A DNA stretch of 64,000 bases, taken from NCBI RefSeq assembly GCF_900111155.1, contig NZ_FOGG01000021.1, forward strand, positions 27,973 through 91,972, in the 5' to 3' direction. A model generated the notes under the pieces. That model saw nothing but the letters and a program-made list of their open reading frames with translations, did no database searches and was not told the origin of the DNA. Origin of the DNA: Pedobacter rhizosphaerae (GTDB taxonomy: Bacteria > Bacteroidota > Bacteroidia > Sphingobacteriales > Sphingobacteriaceae). Position numbers and translations under genes: made by a program. How positions within the stretch are numbered: the stretch's first letter is position 1; every line of letters begins with the position of its first letter. Below, piece after piece: positions 8,553 to 16,872 of the stretch.

Positions 8553-8679
8553 AGGCTGTCTCATAAAGTTAGATTGTCATCCTGAGCTTGTCGAAGGACC
8601 TAATTAAGCATTATTAGGGCGTTTCGACAAGCTCAACGTGACACCTTTTCCAATGGAAATTTGATTTATGTGACAGCCT
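8553..8679. repeat. MITE-like palindromic element between convergent genes
   Basis: Terminal inverted repeat AGGCTGTCTCATAAA (8553-8567) pairs with 8665-8679 with one mismatch. Inside, GTCATCCTGAGCTTGTCGAA (8576-8595) pairs with 8623-8642 with two mismatches. The outer arms are flanked by AAAAAAG and TTTTTG, so it may also serve as a two-way terminator for the DUF2383 gene and cphA. The termini match those of the element at 41.45 kb (CTGTnTCATAAA). Confidence 0.75.
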
Positions 8680-8697
8680 CTTTTTGTATTAAATAAA

Positions 8698-11313
8698 TTA
8701 ACCTTCCAATTCTCTATCGAGATGTTCGGTTACCCGCTGAATCGTATTATCAATGGTGTTGCTCAATATGGTGAGGTATGAACCTTTTTTAGCATTATCA
8801 ATCGCATCTTTTAAACAAGCTGCACTGTTGTGATTGATGATAATTTCCTTGTTAGGGTCAACCTCTTTTATCCCTTTTACCAACAAATCGGATAATTCAC
8901 TCTGTACTCTTCCACGAAGATATTTTTCCTGACAGATATAAATCTTATCAAACATTTGGGCCGCAATTTTTGCAGTTTCAACAATATCTTCATCACGCCT
9001 GTCTCCTGTTCCAGAAATAATGCCTACATGTTCTGTTGCTTCTACGGTTTGCAGATAAGCCTTTACGCCATTAAAACCATCAGGGTTATGTGCAAAATCT
9101 ACTAAAACTTTAAAATCTTTAAAACGGAAAACATTCATGCGCCCCGGTGTATGCGCCGCAGAAGGGATGAACGTTTCTAATGATAAACGAATATCTTCCG
9201 GTTTGTAACCCCAGAGGTAAGCTGCCAAAGTAGCCGCTAAAACATTTTGAATCATAAAATTAACCGATCCGCCAAAAGTTAAAGGAATGTGGGTAGCCTT
9301 ATCTACCCGCAACTTCCAGTCGCCGGTTTTAATGGTGATGTATCCATTTTCATAAATGGCTGCAATTCCTCCTTTTTTGCAATGCTCCTTAATTACAGGG
9401 TTGTTTTCATCCATGCTGAAATAGGCCACATTACATCTGGCATCTTTAGCAATGCGAACGCAATATCCATTGTCGGCATTCAATACTGCCCATCCTTTAC
9501 GCCTAACCGCGCCAATTACTACCGCCTTTACACGTGTAAGGTCGTCCAGGTTGTGAATGTCGGCGAGACCTAAGTGGTCTTCCTGGATATTCGTTACCAC
9601 ACCAATGTCACAGGCATTAAAACCTAAGCCAGCTCTTAAAATTCCACCTCTTGCAGTTTCTAAAACGGCAAACTCTACCGTTGGGTCTTTTAAAATAAAC
9701 TCTGCACTTACCGGCCCTGTGGTATCACCCTTCATGAGCATGGTATTGTGTACATATACGCCATCACTTGTGGTAAAACCAACCCTTTTACCATTGCTAC
9801 GAACAATATGTGCAATTAAACGGGTGGTAGTGGTTTTGCCATTAGTACCCGTTACGGCGATAATTGGAATTTGTGATAGTTTTCCCTGAGGATAAAGCAT
9901 GTCAATTACCGATGCGGCAACATTTCTTGGTAAACCTTCGCTCGGTGCAAGGTGCATCCTGAAACCAGGGGCTGCATTCACTTCTAAAACCACACCTCCG
10001 TTTTCGGTAAGGGGTTGAGTGAGGTTTTGCGCCATGATATCAATACCACAGATGTCTAAACCGATTACCCTCGAAATTCTTTCACAAATGAAAATATTTT
10101 GTGGGTGAACAATATCGGTAACATCAATCGAAGTTCCGCCAGTACTTAAGTTTGCGGTAGATTTAAGGTAAACAATCTCTCCCTTTTCAGGGATGGTTTC
10201 CAAAGTATAATCTTTCTTGGCCAATAAGTCCAGGGTATCTCTATCTACAGAGATTTCTGTAAGCACATTTTCGTGTCCATATCCACGACGCGGATCTTCA
10301 TTTTCCAGATCAATAAGCTCCTGAATGGTATGGATGCCATTTCCCCTTACGTGTGCAGGGTCGCGCTGTGCGGCAGCTACCACCTTATTATCAATGACCA
10401 GTACACGGAAATCGTATCCTGTGATAAATTTTTCAATAATTACCCTTCTCGAATAAGTTTTGGCGTATTCGAAGGCTTCTTTAGCAGCTTCTAATGTTTT
10501 TACATTAATGGTGGCTCCTTTTCCATGATTACCATCTAAAGGTTTAAAAACAAGAGGGAAACCAACTTTCTTTACCGAAGCTTCTAAATCATCGGGATTA
10601 GAAATGGTTACACCTGATGCCACAGGGATGGCGGCCTCTGTTAACAATCTTTTGGTTTCTTCCTTGTTGCTGGCAATATCTACGGCAATTGAGCTGGTTT
10701 TTTCGGTCATGGTAGCACGAAAGCGAACCTGATTCTTGCCATATCCCAACTGTACAAGCGAACTTTTATTTAACCTGATCCAGGGAATATTTCTGCTTAC
10801 GGCCTCTTCCACAATTGATCCGGTACTTGGCCCTAAACGTTCCAGTTCCCTGATCTCTTTCATTCTCCTGATATCGTGTTCCAGGTCATATTCCTGGTTA
10901 TCTATCAATGCCTGAGCAATATTTACTGCCGCTTCTGCCGCATAAATACCTACTTTTTCTTCAATATAATTAAATACTACATTGTAAATACCTTCCGTTT
11001 TAGTTTGGCGGGTTCTGCCAAAGCCGGTATCCATACCCGCTAAAGTTTGGATTTCTAAAGCAATATGCTCTATCACATGGCCCATCCAGGTGCCTTCTTT
11101 TACACGGGTAAAAAATCCCCCTTCAACGCCCTTAGAGCAGCGATGTGTAAACATGCTGGGAAGCAATTTCTCAATTCGCTCACTAAATCCATCTATCACA
11201 TTAGTTGGCTTCTGCTCCAGATCTTCCAGATCTAAACGCATCTGAATGAGTTTCTTACGACTTATCGACCATATGTTTGGTCCTCTTAATACTTGTATGT
11301 TCAGTATCTTCAT
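8698..11313 (-). CDS. cphA: Cyanophycin synthetase
   Basis: 871 residues, the usual CphA1 length. It polymerises Asp and Arg, with ATP, into multi-L-arginyl-poly-L-aspartate. Order: an N-terminal domain (1 to about 160), an ATP-grasp domain (about 210-480; GFPLVFKPLDGNHGKGATIN and CGIDIMAQN, GGVVLEVNAAPGFRMH), then a Mur-ligase-like half beginning with the P-loop VTGTNGKTTTTRLI at about 485-498 and including NIQEDHLG and VDFAHNPDG. All three modules are intact. It is divergent from the cyanophycinase and peptidase genes, with a 290-bp gap between. A CphA2-type enzyme (uses dipeptide) would lack the intact Mur P-loop, so CphA1 is favoured. Confidence 0.95.
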   Translation of the reverse strand: MKILNIQVLRGPNIWSISRKKLIQMRLDLEDLEQKPTNVIDGFSERIEKLLPSMFTHRCSKGVEGGFFTRVKEGTWMGHVIEHIALEIQTLAGMDTGFGRTRQTKTEGIYNVVFNYIEEKVGIYAAEAAVNIAQALIDNQEYDLEHDIRRMKEIRELERLGPSTGSIVEEAVSRNIPWIRLNKSSLVQLGYGKNQVRFRATMTEKTSSIAVDIASNKEETKRLLTEAAIPVASGVTISNPDDLEASVKKVGFPLVFKPLDGNHGKGATINVKTLEAAKEAFEYAKTYSRRVIIEKFITGYDFRVLVIDNKVVAAAQRDPAHVRGNGIHTIQELIDLENEDPRRGYGHENVLTEISVDRDTLDLLAKKDYTLETIPEKGEIVYLKSTANLSTGGTSIDVTDIVHPQNIFICERISRVIGLDICGIDIMAQNLTQPLTENGGVVLEVNAAPGFRMHLAPSEGLPRNVAASVIDMLYPQGKLSQIPIIAVTGTNGKTTTTRLIAHIVRSNGKRVGFTTSDGVYVHNTMLMKGDTTGPVSAEFILKDPTVEFAVLETARGGILRAGLGFNACDIGVVTNIQEDHLGLADIHNLDDLTRVKAVVIGAVRRKGWAVLNADNGYCVRIAKDARCNVAYFSMDENNPVIKEHCKKGGIAAIYENGYITIKTGDWKLRVDKATHIPLTFGGSVNFMIQNVLAATLAAYLWGYKPEDIRLSLETFIPSAAHTPGRMNVFRFKDFKVLVDFAHNPDGFNGVKAYLQTVEATEHVGIISGTGDRRDEDIVETAKIAAQMFDKIYICQEKYLRGRVQSELSDLLVKGIKEVDPNKEIIINHNSAACLKDAIDNAKKGSYLTILSNTIDNTIQRVTEHLDRELEG

Positions 11314-11603
11314 TAAAATAGGGTGCTGTTAGTTTTAATCTACAAGCTTTTTCGCCAATCAAACTCCATTCCGACTGTTAAAATTGCTGTCTGTAAAATA
11401 TGCAATTAATTTGAATTCATTACTTCAAATAGCAAAATCAAATTATTAAGATTTTGTTTTATGAATTTGAATAAAATATTGCCTTTTAGTCATATTTATT
11501 TCAACGTTTGTGGATAAAGGGAATATTCTTGACAAAAAAAGTCGTGTTTTTTATCATAAGCTGATATATTTGGGCTTTTTGATAGCATTATAATACATAA
11601 CAA

Positions 11604-12479
11604 ATGGTTCCGAAAGGTAAACTCATCATCATCGGCGGCGCAATTAATACAGGTAGTTTTGCAGAAACGCAGTTTGGACTGCCTGAAAACATGAATTTTT
11701 TTGAGCGGGGAATTTTAAAGCGCATCACGACTGAATCTGTTAGAAATACGGAATCGCGTTTTGAAATTATTACAACGGCATCTCTTATGCCCGAAAAGGT
11801 TGGGGAAGAATACATTAAAGCTTATGCACAATTAGACGTTCATAATCTTGGTGTATTAAATGTAACCAACAGGGAAGAGGCAAATGCTGAAGAAAATTGC
11901 GAGCGTATTAAAGCGGCAGAGGTTATTATTTTTACAGGTGGAGATCAGTTAAGGCTCTCTTCTATTTTCGGAGGAACTAAAATTCATCAAATCCTACTTG
12001 AAAAATACAGAATAGAACCCGTGGTAATTGCAGGAACTTCTGCAGGAGCTGCAGCGAGTTCTAAAAATATGATTTATCAGGGCAGTAGTAAAGATGCCTT
12101 GCTTAAAGGAGAAGTTAAAATTACCGGTGGACTGGGCTTTATTGACGATGTTATTGTAGACACCCACTTCGTTCAGCGCGGAAGAATTGGCCGTTTGCTC
12201 TATGCTGCAGCAAGTAATCCGGGTAATTTAGGCATAGGCCTTGGAGAAGATACCGGTTTATATATTTCTGATGGCCATGTAATGGAAGCTATCGGATCGG
12301 GAATGGTCATTTTAGTAGATGGCAGAAACATGGCCGATACCAACCTAACCGATGTAGAAATGGGTCAGCCCGTATCTATAAAAAACATGGTAGTACACGT
12401 TATGTGCGATGGAGACGTTTATGACTTAAAAGACCATAGCTTAATTATTCATCACCCAAAGGCTGCACCAATAGCTTAG
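11604..12479 (+). CDS. cphB: Cyanophycinase
   Basis: 291 residues, no signal peptide, so intracellular. It is an exopeptidase that releases beta-Asp-Arg dipeptides from cyanophycin. GKLIIIGGAI opens the S51-type fold, IFTGGDQLRLSS lies near 110, and GTSAGAAASS at about 142-151 carries the nucleophilic Ser of the GxSAG motif. The segment DDVIVDTHFVQRGRIGRL matches the conserved substrate-channel region of the family. A possible -7 box TATATTTG is at 11565-11572. It is followed after 34 bp by the isoaspartyl peptidase gene, with which it probably forms an operon. Confidence 0.95.
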   Translation: MVPKGKLIIIGGAINTGSFAETQFGLPENMNFFERGILKRITTESVRNTESRFEIITTASLMPEKVGEEYIKAYAQLDVHNLGVLNVTNREEANAEENCERIKAAEVIIFTGGDQLRLSSIFGGTKIHQILLEKYRIEPVVIAGTSAGAAASSKNMIYQGSSKDALLKGEVKITGGLGFIDDVIVDTHFVQRGRIGRLLYAAASNPGNLGIGLGEDTGLYISDGHVMEAIGSGMVILVDGRNMADTNLTDVEMGQPVSIKNMVVHVMCDGDVYDLKDHSLIIHHPKAAPIA

Positions 12480-12513
12480 TAGGTTTTGCAACATCATCCT
12501 TGATACGAATAAA

Positions 12514-13356
12514 ATGAAATTGATCATACACGGTGGTTTCTTCAGCGAATCATCCACTAATCAGGAAACAAAAAAAGCCAAGCAAGATGCATTGGCAGAA
12601 ATTGTAACCCTTGGACATGAGTATCTTAAAACGCATACCGCATTAGAAACGGTTGTATACACCGTGGCCTTACTCGAAGACAATGAACTGTTTAATGCAG
12701 GTATTGGCTCTCAGATTCAAAGTGATGGAAAGGTGAGACTAAGTGCTTCTCTAATGGATGGAGCAACTGAAAAATTTAGTGGAGTAATCAATATTGAAGA
12801 CGTTAAAAACCCCATTACCCTGGCGTTAGAACTCATGCCTTACGATGATCGGGTTTTAAGTGGAGCAGGTGCGCAACAATTTGCCCGGAAAAATGGATTT
12901 GAATATTTTAATCCCATCACTGCTCAACGACAATCAGAATACGAAGCAAAATTAAACCAATTGAACAATAAGGGTACCGTAGGCTGTGTTGCACTCGATG
13001 CAGCAGGTAATTTAGCGGCGGCAACTTCTACAGGGGGTAAAGGGTTTGAAATTCCTTCGCGGGTAAGCGATTCGGCGACTGTGGCTGGTAATTATGCTAA
13101 CGCACACGCCGCGATTTCTTGTACGGGCGTAGGAGAAGACATTGTGAGCGGAGCCCTGGCCGCAAAAATTGTAACCCGTGTTACCGATGGATTTTCTTTA
13201 AAGGCCGCTTGCGACAAATCTTTTACTGAACTTAAAGCCTTTGATGGCTTTGCCGGAGTGATTGGAATAGCTGCTGATGGGCAACTTTACCATTGCGATT
13301 CTCACCCCTACATGGTTTGGGCGGCATTTGATGTTAATTTACAGGTATTTAACTAA
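12514..13356 (+). CDS. iaaA: Isoaspartyl peptidase / plant-type L-asparaginase
   Basis: 280 residues. This Ntn-hydrolase is made as a proenzyme and cleaves itself before the Thr of NKGTVGCVALD (Thr155), which becomes the nucleophile. The N-terminal KLIIHGG and FNAGIGSQIQSDG, and the GKGFEIPSRVSDSATVAGNY and CTGVGEDI segments of the substrate pocket are all present. It is somewhat shorter than E. coli IaaA (321), mostly in the linker before the cleavage site. Placed directly after cyanophycinase, its natural substrate is most likely the beta-Asp-Arg dipeptide, which it would split to Asp and Arg. No signal peptide. Confidence 0.92.
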   Translation: MKLIIHGGFFSESSTNQETKKAKQDALAEIVTLGHEYLKTHTALETVVYTVALLEDNELFNAGIGSQIQSDGKVRLSASLMDGATEKFSGVINIEDVKNPITLALELMPYDDRVLSGAGAQQFARKNGFEYFNPITAQRQSEYEAKLNQLNNKGTVGCVALDAAGNLAAATSTGGKGFEIPSRVSDSATVAGNYANAHAAISCTGVGEDIVSGALAAKIVTRVTDGFSLKAACDKSFTELKAFDGFAGVIGIAADGQLYHCDSHPYMVWAAFDVNLQVFN

Positions 13357-13374
13357 AAAGTTCAATTAAAGTAT

Positions 13375-13382
13375 TATTTTTG
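13375..13382 (+). promoter_or_regulatory. Candidate -7 box with near-leaderless start
   Basis: TATTTTTG matches TAnnTTTG and ends only 4 nt before the ATG at 13387. No TTG was found at the expected -33 distance, so this is a partial match. Confidence 0.35.
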
Positions 13383-13386
13383 TTGC

Positions 13387-14070
13387 ATGACCAAGATTGT
13401 ATTGGCCTTTATAGGCCTTTTTGCATCGTTTCAACTTTACGCTCAAAACATCGACAAATCTGACAACCAAGAGCTCAATTCTGGCGGTTCAGCGATCAAT
13501 ATCGTTGTTTCAAAATTTGATGAAGCAGATGGAAATACATATTTTGATGAGGCAGAAAGCTTAGAACGTAAAGGCGAATACAACGATGCCTTAACCATGT
13601 TTGGGAAAGCTGCGTTTGAGTACAATGCCGTAAGAAACTTCAACAGATATGGTCAGGCCATTATCAAAATGAGTAATATGCACTATCAGTTGGGCCGCTT
13701 TACCGATGCCGAACAAATTTTACTCAATGTAGCCGTTAAAAATTACTCTAAGATGGGTAGTAGAATGGGCCTAATGAATACTTATAACCTACTCGGGAAA
13801 GTATACCTTGCCAATAACAAATACACCCAGTCTATGTGGTTTTATACCCAACAGGGCATTTTGGCCAAACAATTAAAAAGCAATAATTCTTACATAGAAT
13901 CCGTTTTGGGCGTAGCTCAGGTGAAAATTAAGAAAAAGGATTTCACGCTGGCCTTAAGAGATTTAAAAACCGCAGAATGGCTCGCCACTTCTATTAAATC
14001 CTCGCAGTATAAAACACAAATAAAAGATGCCAGAGAAGTGATTGCTATCCGCATAGCGGCTAAAAAGTAA
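13387..14070 (+). CDS. Secreted TPR-repeat protein
   Basis: 227 residues. A signal peptide (MTKIVLAFIGLFASFQLYAQ) is cleaved after about residue 20. From about residue 55 there are four or so helical TPR-like repeats: EAESLERKGEYNDALTMFGK, YHQLGRF-like 'MHYQLGRFTDAEQIL', YNLLGKVYLANNKYTQSM and VAQVKIKKKDFTLALRDLK. TPR arrays hold partner proteins; no enzymatic part is seen. It probably works in the periplasm. It starts 30 bp after the isoaspartyl peptidase stop but has its own -7 box, so coupling to cyanophycin metabolism is not implied. Confidence 0.8.
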   Translation: MTKIVLAFIGLFASFQLYAQNIDKSDNQELNSGGSAINIVVSKFDEADGNTYFDEAESLERKGEYNDALTMFGKAAFEYNAVRNFNRYGQAIIKMSNMHYQLGRFTDAEQILLNVAVKNYSKMGSRMGLMNTYNLLGKVYLANNKYTQSMWFYTQQGILAKQLKSNNSYIESVLGVAQVKIKKKDFTLALRDLKTAEWLATSIKSSQYKTQIKDAREVIAIRIAAKK

Positions 14071-14252
14071 TTACATTATTGTTTAACCTCTTATTTGATC
14101 AACTGTTAATTGCCTCCTCGCGATAGCAAAACTGGCAACTGAAAACTGGCAACTGAAAACTGTCTACTGAATTCTGTCACTGGGAAAACAAAATGCATTG
14201 TTTTTCATCTTCCTTCAAAACAAAAATATCTTGTTAGCGTTGTTTCAATAAA

Positions 14253-14283
14253 TTGCTTAATAGAAAGCTTTTAGCTAAATTTG
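14253..14283 (+). promoter_or_regulatory. Bacteroidota-type promoter upstream of the processing protease
   Basis: TTG (14253-14255), a 20-nt spacer, and TAAATTTG (14276-14283). Both boxes and spacing fit the consensus. The predicted start lies right before a hairpin with a T-run. Confidence 0.55.
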
Positions 14284-14295
14284 ATACGATTTAAC

Positions 14296-14336
14296 AAAGA
14301 GACGGTAATTTTGCTGTCTCTTTTTTGTTTTTTCGA
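14296..14336 (+). terminator. Hairpin with T-run in the protease leader
   Basis: AAAGAGAC (14296-14303) and GTCTCTTT (14316-14323) pair perfectly around 12 nt and are followed by TTTGTTTTTT. It could end transcripts of the TPR gene, or act as an attenuator just inside the predicted protease transcript. Confidence 0.6.
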
Positions 14337-14371
14337 TAAAATGGTACCATATTGGCTATATAGAATTAGAA

Positions 14372-16552
14372 ATGGATTTTAAATTGTTTAAAGAGATGTT
14401 AAAGAGAATATTTTTGATAATTTTCACTGCTGCAGTACTAGCTTGTCATGCCGCACCTAAGCCACAACCCCTAGTTGATGGAGTTACCAATATCAAGCCA
14501 GATGAGCAGCAACAGCTCGTGATCAAGGAGGTGGTAAACCTTATTGAAAGCTATAATTACAAGAAAATACAGATTAATGATTCTATTTCATCTTTGATTT
14601 TAGATCGCTACATCAAAGCGTTGGATCCTGGTAGAAACTATTTCGTTGCTGCCGACATTAAAGACTTCGAAAAATACAGAAATACACTGGATGACGATTT
14701 TAAAAATGGTGATTTAAGTGGTCCATTCTATATTTATAATGTATATGCTAAAAGATTAAACGAATATTTCACTTACTCTTTGGCACAAATCAAGACAAAG
14801 TTCGATTTCAATCAGAATGACACCTACGTTTACGACAGAGAGAAAATGCCATGGGCTACTTCGGTAACCGCATTAAATGATACCTGGAAAAAGCGTGTAA
14901 AGTATGAGCTGATTAATTTAAATCTAGCAGGTACCACAGGCGCTAAAAATATTGAAACCCTAACCAAGCGTTATCAGAATTTACAGTCTCAAACGTCAAA
15001 GGCAAACAATCAAGATGTTTTCCAGATTCTAATGGATGCATTTACTGAATCTATTGATCCACATACCAATTATTTCAATCCAAGTAATGCCGTAGCATTT
15101 AATGAAGATATGTCTCGTTCATTTGAAGGTATTGGCGCACGTTTACAGTTGGAAAATGAGGTGGTTAAAATTTCAGAAATTATACCTGGAGGACCAGCTT
15201 TTAAAGGAAAACAATTAAGTGCCGGAGATAAAATTATCGCAGTAGCACAAGGTGATGGAGAATTTGTTGATGTAGTGGGCTGGAGACTAGATGTTACCGT
15301 AACCAAGATCAAAGGGCCAAAAGGAACTAAAGTTCGCTTAAAAGTGATCCCGGTAGGCAAAGAGATGTCATCTAAACCAGTAATTATTGAACTGGTTCGT
15401 GAGAAAATTATTTTGGAAGATCAGTCGGCTAAGAAAAAAGTAAAAACCATTAGTACCAACGGTAAAAATTATAAAATCGGTGTAATCTCTTTACCTGCTT
15501 TCTATGCAGATTTTAAAGCGGCTAATGCTGGCGATAAAAATTACAAGAGTACCACCCGTGATGTAAGAAAGTTAATCGATTCTTTAAAAACTTTTGATAA
15601 GGTTGATGCCATCGTGATGGATTTACGTAGCAATGGTGGTGGTTCTTTGGTTGAAGCCATTTCATTAACAGGCTTATTCATCGATAAAGGCCCTGTAGTT
15701 CAGGTAAAAGATTTACGCGGTAAAATTGAAGTGGATGAGGATGAGAATGCTGGAGTTGCCTGGGACGGACCGTTTGGGGTAATTGTAGACCGTTTAAGTG
15801 CTTCTGCTTCTGAGATTTTTGCTGGTGCAATTCAAGATTATGGCCGTGGTATTGTAATGGGTACCCAAACCTATGGTAAAGGAACCGTACAATCATCAAT
15901 CGATTTAAATAAATTGGTTAATCCAAGCATGCTACAACGTGTTGCGGGTTTAATTACAAAAAACAAAACTGCAGGTACCGCCCCTAGTTCGGCTAACCCG
16001 GCAGATATTAACCTGGGACAAATTAATTTAACGATGGCGAAATTCTATCGTGTTGCAGGTAGCAGTACACAACATAAAGGAGTTACTCCAGATGTGGTTT
16101 TCCCATCGCTTTATCCATTAGATAAAATTGGGGAAGATACAGAACCTTCTGCGCTTCCTTGGGATGTGATTCCAACGTCGAACTTTAAACCAGTAGCCAA
16201 TTTAGCTGCGGTTAAGGCCGGCCTTATTAAAAATAGTGAACAACGCATCGGAAACTCATTAGATTTCAAATACCTAAAACAAGATATAGCCGACCTTAAA
16301 AAACGTGATGCAGAAGTATCTGTTACTTTAAATGAAAACAAATTAAAGGCAGAACGCGATGAACAAGAAGCCAAATCTCTGGCACGTCAAAATGAATTGA
16401 GAGCATTACGAGGTTTACCGGCAATCAAAAAAGGAGAGAAAATTACTAAACAGGATTCCTTTGATTTTATAGAGGATGAATCGCTTAAAGTAATGGGAGA
16501 TTTTATGCAGCAATCAGGCAATTATGTAATGAACCTGGGTACGGCATTTTAA
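14372..16552 (+). CDS. prc: C-terminal processing (tail-specific) protease, S41 family
   Basis: 726 residues; an in-frame ATG at 14396 gives MLKRIFLIIFTAAVLAC, a lipoprotein-like signal, and may be the true start. An N-terminal helical domain (DRYIKALDPGRNYF near 88, FTESIDPHTNYFNP near 223) is followed by a PDZ domain (about 240-335; GIGARLQLENE, IIPGGPAFKG) and the S41 protease core with VDAIVMDLRSNGGGSL, SASASEIFAGAIQDYGRG (catalytic Ser) and TYGKGTVQ (catalytic Lys). The C-terminal tail is charged, as in E. coli Prc. Prc trims or degrades periplasmic proteins from their C-terminus. It ends at a strong terminator. Confidence 0.94.
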   Translation: MDFKLFKEMLKRIFLIIFTAAVLACHAAPKPQPLVDGVTNIKPDEQQQLVIKEVVNLIESYNYKKIQINDSISSLILDRYIKALDPGRNYFVAADIKDFEKYRNTLDDDFKNGDLSGPFYIYNVYAKRLNEYFTYSLAQIKTKFDFNQNDTYVYDREKMPWATSVTALNDTWKKRVKYELINLNLAGTTGAKNIETLTKRYQNLQSQTSKANNQDVFQILMDAFTESIDPHTNYFNPSNAVAFNEDMSRSFEGIGARLQLENEVVKISEIIPGGPAFKGKQLSAGDKIIAVAQGDGEFVDVVGWRLDVTVTKIKGPKGTKVRLKVIPVGKEMSSKPVIIELVREKIILEDQSAKKKVKTISTNGKNYKIGVISLPAFYADFKAANAGDKNYKSTTRDVRKLIDSLKTFDKVDAIVMDLRSNGGGSLVEAISLTGLFIDKGPVVQVKDLRGKIEVDEDENAGVAWDGPFGVIVDRLSASASEIFAGAIQDYGRGIVMGTQTYGKGTVQSSIDLNKLVNPSMLQRVAGLITKNKTAGTAPSSANPADINLGQINLTMAKFYRVAGSSTQHKGVTPDVVFPSLYPLDKIGEDTEPSALPWDVIPTSNFKPVANLAAVKAGLIKNSEQRIGNSLDFKYLKQDIADLKKRDAEVSVTLNENKLKAERDEQEAKSLARQNELRALRGLPAIKKGEKITKQDSFDFIEDESLKVMGDFMQQSGNYVMNLGTAF

Positions 16553-16570
16553 TTGACCCCTAGATAAAAA

Positions 16571-16610
16571 ACGAGCCCCGATGATTCATTTCTTCGGGGC
16601 TCGTTTTTTT
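16571..16610 (+). terminator. Strong intrinsic terminator
   Basis: ACGAGCCCCGA (16571-16581) pairs perfectly with TCGGGGCTCGT (16594-16604), then seven T. An A-run upstream would make it work in both directions. Confidence 0.92.
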
Positions 16611-16860
16611 AGTATCAAGTATATAGTAGCAAGTATCAAGACTCGCCGGTTTAACCACCTAAGGCACCTAAGTATGCTTGGCGATTTGCTTTAAGCACCA
16701 TAGGCTTCGGAACCCGACAATTTAGTAGCAAGTATTTAGTAGCAAGTACCAAGACTGGCAGTTTTAACCACCTAAGGCACCTAAGTATGCTTGGCGATTT
16801 GCTTTAGGCACCAAGGCTTCGGACCCCCGACCTCGGACCTCGGACTTTTTAGTAATCAAG
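16611..16860. repeat. Two tandem copies (113-bp period) of the 2.6-kb repeat core, inverted
   Basis: TTAACCACCTAAGGCACC starts at 16651 and again at 16764, each followed by TAAGTATGCTTGGCGATTTG and a 'GGCTTCGGAnCC' tail. These are reverse complements of the core in the duplication at 2.56-2.93 kb. Flanked by runs of AGTATCAAGTA/AGTAGCAAGTA words. The repeat fills the gap between the prc terminator and the ceramidase-like gene. Confidence 0.8.
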
Positions 16861-16872
16861 GTTGCATGCAGT

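Larger units (their letters stand above)
14071..14371. other. Intergenic with short direct repeats, a promoter and a hairpin
   Basis: Contains a short direct repeat (GGCAACTGAAAACT, at least two copies, 14130-14160), a promoter match at 14253-14283 and a hairpin with T-run at 14296-14336. No gene seen. Confidence 0.6.

Noticed and set aside
9557..9889. 110-codon frame on the plus strand inside cphA
   Set aside because: Shadow of the cphA reading frame, which has full motif support; no start signal or homology by eye.
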